NCBI RefSeq assembly: GCF_900096915.1 | Contig: NZ_FMYK01000005.1 | Span: 104,761-168,760 of the forward strand | Length of the DNA stretch: 64,000 nt | Source of the DNA: Acinetobacter marinus | GTDB taxonomy: Bacteria; Pseudomonadota; Gammaproteobacteria; Pseudomonadales; Moraxellaceae | Direction: 5' to 3' | Shown: positions 45,242 through 53,859 of the stretch, piece after piece | Layout: every line of letters starts with the position of its first letter | Position numbering within the stretch: the stretch's first letter is position 1 | Program-made: the position numbers and the translations under genes | The notes under the pieces: model-generated | Told to the model about the DNA's origin: nothing | Databases searched by the model: none | Seen by the model: only the letters and a program-made list of their open reading frames with translations

Positions 45242-46237
45242 ATGAATTCTTTGAAATCTGCCCGTATCACATCGTTAAGCATGTACTTAATCTGTGGGCT
45301 GTGTCTGATGATGGGCAAGGTTAATGCGACTGAGATGACGCTTACGCCAACGCTACAAACACCAAGCATAGCGATTGAAAAAGGCATCACACTGGCAGGT
45401 GGCACACGCAATCAGCAATTTAAACTCAGCAACCCCTCCAATCAACGTCAATATTTGATACAAGTTTATCAAAGCCAAACACCCGCACCGAAAGCAGGAT
45501 TTCCAGTGATTTATCTGCTCGATGGCAACGCTGCATTTCCCTATGCCTCTGTAATGGCACAAGCGATTGAGTTCAGTTATGCACGTCATCATCAGGCGCC
45601 ACCATTGATTGTGGCGATCGGCTATGACATTGATAGCACCATTGATGTTAAGGCACGCACCTTTGACTATACCCCACCGATTCAAGGTGAATTGATCAGC
45701 CCCGAAAATCGTCCCAACCCACCCTATCCGATCGGCGGTGCTGAACAGTTTTATCAGTTTATTCAAACGCAACTGAAACCCTTCATTGCCAAGCATTATC
45801 CTGTCGATGTACAGCAACAAAGCCTTTTTGGGCATTCTTATGGCGGATTATTCACTTTATTTACAATGCTCAATCATCCCGACGCATTTCAGCACTACTA
45901 TGCTGCCAGTCCGTCGATCTGGTGGCATGATGACTACCTGATCAAGCAAGCACAATTATTTCAAAAAAAGTATAAACCTTCAGGTATGGAACAACCGATA
46001 ACTGTGCATTTAAGCGTTGGTGAAGAAGAACTTAAAGAACACCTGCCACAGTCGGCTCAAGTCGAGAAAAATACAGATATTGCTCGCTTTGCAAATACAT
46101 TATCAAACATCAAAAACATGCAGATCACGCAACAGGTGATCGCCGATGCCAGCCATTTTGAAGCAATGTTCCCTGCCATCAATCATGCCCTCAATCGCAT
46201 CTTGGATCACGCAGTGCAGGACAGCCAATCCAAATAA
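45242..46237 (+). CDS. Periplasmic IroE-like siderophore esterase
   Basis: 331 residues from the ATG at 45242. Signal peptide ending VNA, then an alpha/beta hydrolase of the Esterase D / IroE type: nucleophile Ser in GHSYGG, oxyanion-side YLLDGN, and a late His in ADASHFEAMFPA. IroE/PfeE enzymes cut enterobactin-type siderophores in the periplasm so that iron can be released. The divergent PepSY reductase supports this. Substrate by analogy only. Confidence 0.82.
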   Translation: MNSLKSARITSLSMYLICGLCLMMGKVNATEMTLTPTLQTPSIAIEKGITLAGGTRNQQFKLSNPSNQRQYLIQVYQSQTPAPKAGFPVIYLLDGNAAFPYASVMAQAIEFSYARHHQAPPLIVAIGYDIDSTIDVKARTFDYTPPIQGELISPENRPNPPYPIGGAEQFYQFIQTQLKPFIAKHYPVDVQQQSLFGHSYGGLFTLFTMLNHPDAFQHYYAASPSIWWHDDYLIKQAQLFQKKYKPSGMEQPITVHLSVGEEELKEHLPQSAQVEKNTDIARFANTLSNIKNMQITQQVIADASHFEAMFPAINHALNRILDHAVQDSQSK

Positions 46238-46267
46238 AGTGAAAATTGCGAGCTGAGGTTAACTAAT

Positions 46268-46753
46268 CTAACGCACCCAGCGAATCACGTGCGCTTCGAT
46301 GTCTTCTTCTGCAACGGCATTTTCTGAGACACAGCGATTAGCGACGGATTTTTTAGCACGAATCACGCTACTTCGATCACCACTGATCAGATGATGCCAG
46401 CGTGGCAAATCTTTGCCTTCATGCACACGACGATAACCACAGGTCGATGGCAACCATTTGATTTGACTTAATAACGCAGGGCTGAGTTGAATACAGTCGG
46501 GTACGAATTGTTGTCGATGGGGATAATCACTGCATGCACCCGTACTACAATCCAAGAGTTTACACGCGACATTGGTATAGACTACTTCGCCACTGTCTTC
46601 ATCTTCGAGTTTGATCAGACAGCATTGACCACAACCATCACAGAGTGCTTCCCATTCGGTGCGATTGAGCTGTTCGAGCGCATATAAGCGCCAAAACTCT
46701 GGTCGAAGCGCAGGGGTGCGGTCAGCGTCATCTTGTGCATGTTGCTCGGTCAT
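46268..46753 (-). CDS. YcgN-family (UPF0260) cysteine cluster protein
   Basis: 161 residues. N-terminal PEFWRLYALEQLNRTEWEALCDGCGQCC and further cysteines in CKLLDCSTGACSDY and CGYRRVHEGKDLPRWHHLISGD match YcgN. The cysteine-rich core probably binds a metal or zinc cluster. Function not established. About 31 bp after the convergent esterase gene. Confidence 0.92.
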   Translation of the reverse strand: MTEQHAQDDADRTPALRPEFWRLYALEQLNRTEWEALCDGCGQCCLIKLEDEDSGEVVYTNVACKLLDCSTGACSDYPHRQQFVPDCIQLSPALLSQIKWLPSTCGYRRVHEGKDLPRWHHLISGDRSSVIRAKKSVANRCVSENAVAEEDIEAHVIRWVR

Positions 46754-47006
46754 TGTTAAATACGTTTTACTAAATTTTGCCTATTGTAACAGCAATTTAC
46801 GCCAAAACATGACGAACTTATCCAGATCACCTCGCTCATAACCCGCAATATGCAAGCATTTATCGCAAATTTTTCCTGTCATTTCAGCTGATTTGCATCG
46901 AACATATTTTATACAAAAGCAAAACTTCTCGCACAGTTTCATAACATATTCAAAGACATAATCACTTTAATATGGAAATACAAAAATTCTTACAGGGAGA
47001 AAACTT

Positions 47007-47165
47007 ATGTTTCGTTGGGCCATTATTTTTGCGGTGGTTGCTCTGATCGCAAGCGTATTAGGATTCGGTGGTGTCGCTGGTCTGTCTAAAGACTTTGCAG
47101 TGATTTTCCTCGTCGTTGCCGTGATCTTGTTTATCGTGGGCTTTATTTCTCGAGGCAAAGTTTAA
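47007..47165 (+). CDS. DUF1328 small membrane protein (YtjA family)
   Basis: 52 residues: two membrane helices (about 3-27 and 31-48) separated by a GLSKDF turn, ending SRGKV. Matches the YtjA/DUF1328 family by pattern. GGGAGAAA precedes the ATG. Function unknown. Followed by two hairpins, the second a terminator. Confidence 0.85.
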   Translation: MFRWAIIFAVVALIASVLGFGGVAGLSKDFAVIFLVVAVILFIVGFISRGKV

Positions 47166-47215
47166 ATACTGCACCGTTTCAGCATGAAATGTATAAAATC
47201 ACATTTATACACATA

Positions 47216-47243
47216 AAAAGGCAATCTTCGGATTGCCTTTTTT
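47216..47243. terminator. Terminator after the DUF1328 gene
   Basis: AAAAAGGCAATC, loop TTCG, GATTGCCTTTTTT. Lies 51 bp after the stop at 47165. Works in either direction. Confidence 0.9.
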
Positions 47244-47371
47244 GTGCTGAGTTTTTATAACATGATGTTTATCCGTGCGTTTTTAGGCGAATCAAGACAC
47301 ATTATCACGCTGAAACATGCTCTACATGCACCACGTAATTTCAACAAATTCAAAATCATAGGATCAACACC

Positions 47372-48127
47372 ATGTCGGACTACAACACTACGCAAAAAAA
47401 CATCAGCATTCGAGAAATCCAATACCAAGACAGCAAAGGGCAAAATCTTGTCGGTTTTTTTGCCTCTCCAGAAGGTGAAAGCAATCTTGCTGCCGTGTTG
47501 GTCTGCCCAGAATGGTGGGGGCGCAATGACTATGTGGAAAATCGTGTCCGTCAATTGGCAGAATATGGTTTTGCTGCCTTTGCGATCGATATGTATGGCG
47601 ACAAAAAAATTGCTGAAGATGCCAGCCAAGCCAACGAATATATGATGTCGACCTTTGACCCTGAAAACATCGTGGTCGACCGTGCCACAGCAGCGCTCAA
47701 TACTTTAACGGCACAACCAGAAGTCGATGCCAGTCGTATTGCTGCGATCGGTTTTTGTTATGGGGGTAAGGTTGCCCTTGATCTGGCACGTTCTGGCGCA
47801 GATTTAAAAGCAGTGGCGACCTTCCATGCCAACCTCAGTGCACAAACCCCAGCACAAGAAGGAACCTTTAAAGCGGAAGTGGTGGTGGCGCACGGACAAG
47901 AAGACAGCATGGTCAGCCTTGAGGATGTCGACGCCTTTAAACAAGAAATGCAACATGCCAAAGTCAAACATCGTGTCGATATTTACCCGAATGCAAAACA
48001 CGGTTTCACCAATCCAGCCGCCGATGAAAATGCTCGTAAAAATGGCGTTGATCTTGGCTATGATGCGCTCGCAGAAGCGGAATCGATGGATGCGTTATAT
48101 GCGTTACTAGATCGTGTTTTAAAGTAA
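47372..48127 (+). CDS. Dienelactone hydrolase family protein
   Basis: 251 residues, alpha/beta hydrolase with nucleophile Cys129 in GFCYGG, Asp178 and His210: the Cys-Asp-His triad of dienelactone hydrolases. Also PEWWGRNDYV near residue 46. Not linked to the ben/cat genes 5 kb away. Substrate in Acinetobacter unknown; the family includes carboxymethylenebutenolidase. Confidence 0.9.
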   Translation: MSDYNTTQKNISIREIQYQDSKGQNLVGFFASPEGESNLAAVLVCPEWWGRNDYVENRVRQLAEYGFAAFAIDMYGDKKIAEDASQANEYMMSTFDPENIVVDRATAALNTLTAQPEVDASRIAAIGFCYGGKVALDLARSGADLKAVATFHANLSAQTPAQEGTFKAEVVVAHGQEDSMVSLEDVDAFKQEMQHAKVKHRVDIYPNAKHGFTNPAADENARKNGVDLGYDALAEAESMDALYALLDRVLK

Positions 48128-48297
48128 CCATGACATAATTTGGTTAAAATCCACCCAAAACTAGACAATGCTTTTTGAGAATAATGCCAACCAATTGGCA
48201 GCCATAGCATTGTCTTACAAATTTTAAGTAATAATATTTCCTATTTAGACCTGCGTATTTTATAAACAAATGAAAGCAATGAAATCGAGGAAGAATT

Positions 48298-48678
48298 ATG
48301 AATATTGTACAGGACTGCCCTTTTTGCCAAGATTTAGACGCCAATTTGATCTATCAAAATGATTTTGGTCGAATTGTCTATGACGATAACCCTGTGTCCA
48401 AAGGACATTGTTTGATCATTCCGCATCAGCATCTGACCTCGTTCTTTGATGCTTCTGAGGAAGATCGTAAAGAATTTATGGTGCTATTGGAGCTGGCACG
48501 CAACGAAGTCAAAATGGTCTATCAACCTGATGGTTTTCATATCGGTTTTAGCGACGGTGAAATCAGCCAACAACGCATCGATCATCTACACATTCACTTG
48601 ATTCCACGCTATGCGCATCAGCCTTTGATTTTGGATGATCGTTGGGGCATGAAAGTCGATCGTGCGATGATCGCTTAA
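48298..48678 (+). CDS. HIT-family hydrolase
   Basis: 126 residues. Zinc-type Cys7-x2-Cys10 at the start and the histidine triad His96-x-His98-x-His100 (HLHIHLIPR). HinT/Fhit-like nucleotide hydrolase or transferase. Short spacer with AGGAAGA site. Single gene. Confidence 0.93.
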   Translation: MNIVQDCPFCQDLDANLIYQNDFGRIVYDDNPVSKGHCLIIPHQHLTSFFDASEEDRKEFMVLLELARNEVKMVYQPDGFHIGFSDGEISQQRIDHLHIHLIPRYAHQPLILDDRWGMKVDRAMIA

Positions 48679-48784
48679 GTTTTACAGTGCTTAATTTTTA
48701 CGATGCTTAAGTTTGACGCTGATGGATTAAATATCCACTGATCGATATTACTCTATAGCATGCAATACACACCAATAGCTGATG

Positions 48785-49324
48785 TTAAAATCGGCTATTG
48801 GGCTGTTGTAAGAACGCAAGCTCTTCTGTGCTAGAGGTTCTCCCTAGCACAACATTACGGTGTGGATAGCGCCCAAAACGGTCGATAATGTCTTTATGCC
48901 GTTTCTCAAAATCCAAGGTCACATCATCACCCAAACGCTGAAACAGCTTATAGCCAAATTCATGCACATATGCCGATTCGCTATGCATAAACGGCATATA
49001 CATAAACTTGCGCAAAATCGGGCTGAGTTGCTGATCCAACTTCAAGCTGATCGCCTCTTGCGCCAGTGCTAGCGCCATGCCATCCTGCGCAAAGGCATCT
49101 GCATGCTCTCGAAATAAATTCCTTGAAAATTGATCTAAAACAATAATTTCAGCGAGTCGTCCTTCTACCGTGCTCCGCCACCCCCACAATTCACCTTGTC
49201 TGGCACGCTGGTGGATCGTCCCAAATTGCTCATGAATACGCTGATCAAAATCATCGGATTGCGCAAACCAAAATGCTTGATGATCCGCATCAAACCAAAA
49301 CTCCAAAACCTGTTGTGCTTGCAT
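48785..49324 (-). CDS. DUF924 family protein
   Basis: 179 residues from the ATG at 49324 (AAGGA upstream). QQVLEFWFDADHQAFWFAQSDDFDQRI, IVLDQFSRNLFR, and YMPFMHSES match DUF924. Helical TPR-like fold by recall. Function unknown. Confidence 0.9.
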   Translation of the reverse strand: MQAQQVLEFWFDADHQAFWFAQSDDFDQRIHEQFGTIHQRARQGELWGWRSTVEGRLAEIIVLDQFSRNLFREHADAFAQDGMALALAQEAISLKLDQQLSPILRKFMYMPFMHSESAYVHEFGYKLFQRLGDDVTLDFEKRHKDIIDRFGRYPHRNVVLGRTSSTEELAFLQQPNSRF

Positions 49325-49498
49325 GGTGTTATGTCCTTTTTGCACAAAATATCAGTCCATTATCATCACAAATTTATCCTATTTTATCGTTTGAGTTTGT
49401 GTTAAAAACGGATGCATTATTTTTCCTTTGCCAGCAGTCGCATCAGACCGTTATATTTCCGCTATAATGTGCTGCTGTTACGCCAGTTGAGAGTCTAT

Positions 49499-51145
49499 AT
49501 GACCACGCCATCGAATAACATAAAGCACATACTTGATCAGATTGATTACACGTTTTTTCAAGACATGCAACGTGGTATAGAACGTGAAAGCCTGCGCATG
49601 CAAGCCAATGGTTTTTTGTCACAACAGGCGCATCCGATGGCACTTGGCGCAGCGTTGACGCACCCAACGATTACCACCGATTATTCTGAGGCGTTGCTGG
49701 AATTCATCACCCCGCCGACCAAAAGCATTACTGACACTTTAAGCATTTTAAAAGATATTCACAGCTTTACTTATCAGCATTTACCAGAAGGTGAAAGTCT
49801 GTGGTCGCTGTCGATGCCTTGTATGCTTGACAGCCAAGATGAAAATATTCCGATTGCTCAATATGGCACATCGAATCTCGGACAATTCAAAACTTTATAC
49901 CGCAAAGGTTTGGCGGTGCGTTATGGACGTCGTATGCAGACCATTTCTGGGGTGCATTACAACCTGTCTTTTCCTGATGAATTGTTTGCCACCTTGCAAC
50001 AACAAGAAAGCGATTTGACCTTAAAAAATCTCAGCTTACAAGATTATCGTAGTCATCGTTATTTTGGCTTGATTCGCAATTTCTTGCGTCAAATTCCGTT
50101 AGTGATTTATCTGCTTGGCGCAAGTCCAAGTATTTGCCGTTGCTTTGTCACTGGACGTGAGCACAATTTGCAAGAATTGGTCAAAGGCACCATGTATTTA
50201 CCGCATGCTACGGCACTGCGCATGGGTAAACTTGGCTACCAAAATTCTGCACAGCGCAAATTGGGCATTCACTACAACAATTTATCAGGCTATTTGGCGG
50301 GTATTCGTGAAGCCACGCAGTGTAGTTATCCTGAATTTACAGCGCTGGGGCTGGACGATGCCGATGGCAATCCAATTCAAATTAATGATCATGTCTTGCA
50401 AATTGAAAATGAATATTACAGCGTGATCCGCCCTAAGCAAACGCCACAAGCTGGTGAATCGCCTTCCGATGCTTTACAGGCACGTGGTGTTGCTTACGTG
50501 GAACTGCGAGCAGTCGATGTCAATCCATTTAGCCCGATTGGTATCAATGCCGATACTGCCAGCTTTTTGGAGACTTTGGCGCTATATTGCTTGCTGAGCG
50601 ACAGCCCTGAAATTGATGAAGCAGAACAAGCCATGCTCGATCGCAATCAATTGCTGGTGGTCGAGCGTGGGCGTGAACCACAGCTTCAAATTGAACAGCC
50701 AACGTCAGGCGATACAACCACTCAGGTTGATTTCCAAACTTGGATACAACAACAGCTGAATGCCATGCAACCTTGTGCCAGTATCCTTGATCAAGCACTG
50801 GGGCAACAAACATCTGCATCCGAAGCACTGTATCAATCTGCATGGGCATTAATGCAAGCCCGTAGTCTGGATTCATCTAAGACATTGTCAGCGCAAATGT
50901 TGCAGCAGACCACGGAACTTGGCGGAACGTGGGCATTTGGCGCAAATCTCGCTGCACAATATCAGGAATATTATCAATCGCATACGCTTTCTGCCGACAC
51001 ACAGCAGCAGTTTGAACAGGCAGCGACCGAATCATTAAAAGCACAACAACAACTTGAAGCGCAAACACACATCAGCTTTCAAGATTATCTCAAACCTTAT
51101 CGTCGCTTGACGGAGCAACATTCATGCGTATCAGCTATCGTTTAG
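49499..51145 (+). CDS. gshA: Glutamate-cysteine ligase
   Basis: 548 residues from the ATG at 49499 (GAGAG upstream), normal for GshA. Family motifs: GIERESLR near the start, TTDYSEALLEF, GVHYNLSF and YVELRAVDVNP. First step of glutathione synthesis. Overlaps dsbB by 22 bp, so the two are probably translated from the same message, linking thiol pools. Confidence 0.96.
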   Translation: MTTPSNNIKHILDQIDYTFFQDMQRGIERESLRMQANGFLSQQAHPMALGAALTHPTITTDYSEALLEFITPPTKSITDTLSILKDIHSFTYQHLPEGESLWSLSMPCMLDSQDENIPIAQYGTSNLGQFKTLYRKGLAVRYGRRMQTISGVHYNLSFPDELFATLQQQESDLTLKNLSLQDYRSHRYFGLIRNFLRQIPLVIYLLGASPSICRCFVTGREHNLQELVKGTMYLPHATALRMGKLGYQNSAQRKLGIHYNNLSGYLAGIREATQCSYPEFTALGLDDADGNPIQINDHVLQIENEYYSVIRPKQTPQAGESPSDALQARGVAYVELRAVDVNPFSPIGINADTASFLETLALYCLLSDSPEIDEAEQAMLDRNQLLVVERGREPQLQIEQPTSGDTTTQVDFQTWIQQQLNAMQPCASILDQALGQQTSASEALYQSAWALMQARSLDSSKTLSAQMLQQTTELGGTWAFGANLAAQYQEYYQSHTLSADTQQQFEQAATESLKAQQQLEAQTHISFQDYLKPYRRLTEQHSCVSAIV

Positions 51146-51618
51146 GTCATACTATTTTATTTTTAGGCAGTGTGATCGGCATTGCCTTTGCTTTATTTTT
51201 GGAGCATTTTCAGGGATTAAACCCATGCCCGCTGTGCGTGTTCCAACGGGTTGGTTTGATCGGAATGGGGATATTTAGCCTCATTGCGCTATTACACAAT
51301 CCGAAAAATCATTGGCTAAAGCGATTCTACAGTTTACTTTCAACCGTAGCGATCGGCTGGTCAGTCGGTGTGGCTGCACGCCATGTTTGGTTACAACATT
51401 TACCTGCAGACCAAGTGCCGTCATGTGGCCCTGGTTTAGACTATTTGGTCGAAGCCTTGCCATTTAAAGCAGTATTGCAACAGGTACTGTCTGGCTCAGG
51501 TGAATGTGCGGTGATCGACTGGACATTCCTCGGGCAATCTTTGCCGTTTTGGTCGCTGATTTTCTTTAGCGTCTTGTTATTGATCAACTTGTGGTTGTTG
51601 TTTAGACCCTATAAATAG
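51124..51618 (+). CDS. dsbB: Disulfide bond formation protein DsbB
   Basis: 164 residues, four membrane helices. Redox pairs Cys35-x2-Cys38 (CPLC) and Cys101/Cys128 in the periplasmic loops are intact, with Arg42 in QRVG after the first pair. Re-oxidises DsbA and passes electrons to quinone. Its start lies inside the end of gshA. Confidence 0.95.
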   Translation: MRISYRLGHTILFLGSVIGIAFALFLEHFQGLNPCPLCVFQRVGLIGMGIFSLIALLHNPKNHWLKRFYSLLSTVAIGWSVGVAARHVWLQHLPADQVPSCGPGLDYLVEALPFKAVLQQVLSGSGECAVIDWTFLGQSLPFWSLIFFSVLLLINLWLLFRPYK

Positions 51619-51642
51619 CACATCTCAAGATGATGAAGCTGT

Positions 51643-52590
51643 TCAAGATTCAGCTTCATCATCTTGCCTAACTTGATCATAAAGCTGTCGCTGGAATGGA
51701 ATCCCCTCCAACCCATATACTTGATAAATGCTATCAAATAGTGCTAAGACTTCCTCACTGGCATCTAGATTTCGAGTGGTTAAAAAGATTGGACTCACAG
51801 CATCTGGATCTAAAATCGGAATGTAATGCAAATGCGGAAAGCGAATGGTGTCCGCACTGCGTGGAATCACACAAATCCCTTCTCCCGCGGCGACCAAACC
51901 TAATGCCAGTTGTATTTCACGCACCAAATTGACATTTTTCGGTTCGAGTCCGCATTCAGAAAAAATAGACTTGACCTGTGTAGAAAAATTAGGCTCTGGC
52001 GTGTTGGGATATAAGAACATATCCTGATCTGCAATATCCGCCATATATACCCCTGACTTACGCTGTACGATCGGATGCGCTGAATGCGCTGCTACGACCA
52101 AAGGCTCATCTCGCAATTTGACCCGACGCACCGCAGGATCACTAATCCGTAAACGTCCAAAACCCACATCAATACGCCCTTCTTTTAAGGCCTGAATCTG
52201 CTCCATGGTGTTCATTTCCACCAGTTTCACTTTCAGATGGGGATGTTGTTGGCGATATAAATACACAATGCGTGGCAAGAGTCCGTATAGCAGTGAACCC
52301 ACAAATCCCATGGTAATAACACGATCCACAGCACCCATGCGCTTGGTCATGGATTTGATCTCTTCTGCATTGGATAATAATTTGACCGCATGTTGATAAA
52401 AGAACAAACCCGCCGCCGTCGTTTTGAGCGGTCTTGAGCCTCGCTCAAAAAGTTGAATTTCCAACTCATTTTCGAGATTTTGAATCTGCCGACTCAGTGG
52501 AGGCTGTGCAATGAACAGTTTTTCCGCAGCCTTGGTAAAACTTTGCTCCTCAACCACGGCGACAAAATACTTGAGATGTCTGAGTTCCAT
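51643..52590 (-). CDS. benM: LysR-type regulator BenM
   Basis: 315 residues. The N-terminus MELRHLKYFVAVVEEQSF and the HTH with IAQPPLSRQIQNLE are as in BenM/CatM of A. baylyi. Arg160 (KLRDEP) is present; in BenM this residue forms the secondary benzoate pocket, whereas CatM has His. The tyrosine equal to BenM Tyr293 appears as Tyr292 (VYGLEG). So this is the dual-effector (cis,cis-muconate and benzoate) type. Divergent from catA; operator sites lie between. Confidence 0.88.
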   Translation of the reverse strand: MELRHLKYFVAVVEEQSFTKAAEKLFIAQPPLSRQIQNLENELEIQLFERGSRPLKTTAAGLFFYQHAVKLLSNAEEIKSMTKRMGAVDRVITMGFVGSLLYGLLPRIVYLYRQQHPHLKVKLVEMNTMEQIQALKEGRIDVGFGRLRISDPAVRRVKLRDEPLVVAAHSAHPIVQRKSGVYMADIADQDMFLYPNTPEPNFSTQVKSIFSECGLEPKNVNLVREIQLALGLVAAGEGICVIPRSADTIRFPHLHYIPILDPDAVSPIFLTTRNLDASEEVLALFDSIYQVYGLEGIPFQRQLYDQVRQDDEAES

Positions 52591-52655
52591 GACAAATTTA
52601 TCCTGATGATCTAGCCAAGACAGACTACTCTACTTGGTTATGTTGGCACAACAAA

Positions 52656-52722
52656 ATACCTTGAAGGTATAAATACATACAAATTCAGTCTTAGACACAG
52701 TGTAATCATTCTTTTAAGGTAT
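52656..52722 (+). promoter_or_regulatory. BenM three-site operator before catA
   Basis: Site 1 ATAC-N7-GTAT at 52656-52670; site 2 ATAC-N7-GTCT at 52677-52691, centre 21 bp further; site 3 ATTC-N7-GTAT at 52708-52722, centre 52 bp from site 1. A TTAGACA (52691-52697) could be the -35 element. Layout equals the three-site arrangement known for BenM/CatM in A. baylyi. Confidence 0.8.
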
Positions 52723-52828
52723 ATACAAGCGATTAATATTGAAGCACATCAGGAATGATGCTATTCGGCGTAAAACGACTTAGGAGCATAACGTCGATCA
52801 GAATTTTGGCAATTTTAAGGAGATAGCC

Positions 52829-53773
52829 ATGTTAGCCAAAAACTTAAAAATTTTCGATACGGAAGCCGTGCAAAATTTTTTAACCCTGCTCAGTGGACTC
52901 GAGCAAGAAGGTGGTAATCCACGTACCAAACAAATTATCCATCGTATTGTCTCTGATCTATTTAAAACCATTGATGATTTAGACATCACTTCTGATGAAT
53001 ACTGGGCGGCGGTCGCTTATCTCAACGAACTTGGCAGCAACCATGAAGCAGGTCTGCTATCACCTGGACTCGGTTTTGACCACTTCCTCGATATGCGTAT
53101 GGATGCAGCCGATGAAGCACTTGGCATCGACAACCCAACCCCACGCACCATCGAAGGTCCGCTCTATGTTGCAGGTGCACCTGAGTCGAAAGGCTATGCT
53201 CGTATGGACGATGGCACGGATCCAAATGGTCACACACTCATTCTACATGGCACAATTTATAGTGCAGATGGGCAACCGATGCCAAATGCGAAGGTCGAAA
53301 TTTGGCATGCAGATACTCGTGGCTTCTATTCGCACTTTGATCCAACAGGCAGACAGCAACCGTTTAACATGCGTCGAACGATTTTCACTGATGATCAAGG
53401 TCAATACCGTGTACAAACTATTTTGCCATCAGGCTATGGTTGCCCGCCTGAAGGACCGACCCAACAATTATTAAATCAACTGGGTCGTCATGGTAATCGC
53501 CCTGCACATATTCATTATTTCGTCACTGCCGATGGGCATCGTAAACTCACCACGCAAATTAATGTCGCAGGTGACCCGTACACTTATGATGATTTTGCGT
53601 ATGCAACTCGTGAAGGGCTCGTGGTCGATGCAATTGAACACACCGATGAAGCAACGATCAAAGCCCATGGCGTCGACGGCCCATTTGCTGAGATGGTGTT
53701 TGATATTACCCTAAGCCCGTTAGTCGATGGCGTCGATAACCAAGTGGTTGATCGTCCACGTTTACAAGCCTAA
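52829..53773 (+). CDS. catA: Catechol 1,2-dioxygenase
   Basis: 314 residues. Helical N-terminal dimer/lipid domain, then intradiol dioxygenase domain: GPLYVAGAP with the iron tyrosine, and HIHYFVTADGH with the two histidines. Cleaves catechol to cis,cis-muconate. Starts 106 bp after operator site 3; followed by a terminator, so it can be expressed alone. Confidence 0.95.
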   Translation: MLAKNLKIFDTEAVQNFLTLLSGLEQEGGNPRTKQIIHRIVSDLFKTIDDLDITSDEYWAAVAYLNELGSNHEAGLLSPGLGFDHFLDMRMDAADEALGIDNPTPRTIEGPLYVAGAPESKGYARMDDGTDPNGHTLILHGTIYSADGQPMPNAKVEIWHADTRGFYSHFDPTGRQQPFNMRRTIFTDDQGQYRVQTILPSGYGCPPEGPTQQLLNQLGRHGNRPAHIHYFVTADGHRKLTTQINVAGDPYTYDDFAYATREGLVVDAIEHTDEATIKAHGVDGPFAEMVFDITLSPLVDGVDNQVVDRPRLQA

Positions 53774-53802
53774 TCGTTAGGAACATCTCATTTGAACACT
53801 CA

Positions 53803-53838
53803 AAATCAGGCAAGCCTTAGGTTTCGCCTGATTTTTTT
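53803..53838 (+). terminator. Intrinsic terminator after catA
   Basis: AAATCAGGC (53803-53811) and GCCTGATTT (53826-53834) with a 14-nt loop and a T run ending at 53838. It directly abuts the next gene, so the GTPase pair needs read-through or an unseen promoter. Confidence 0.85.
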
Positions 53839-53859
53839 ATGGAAATGACTGAGGATGCC

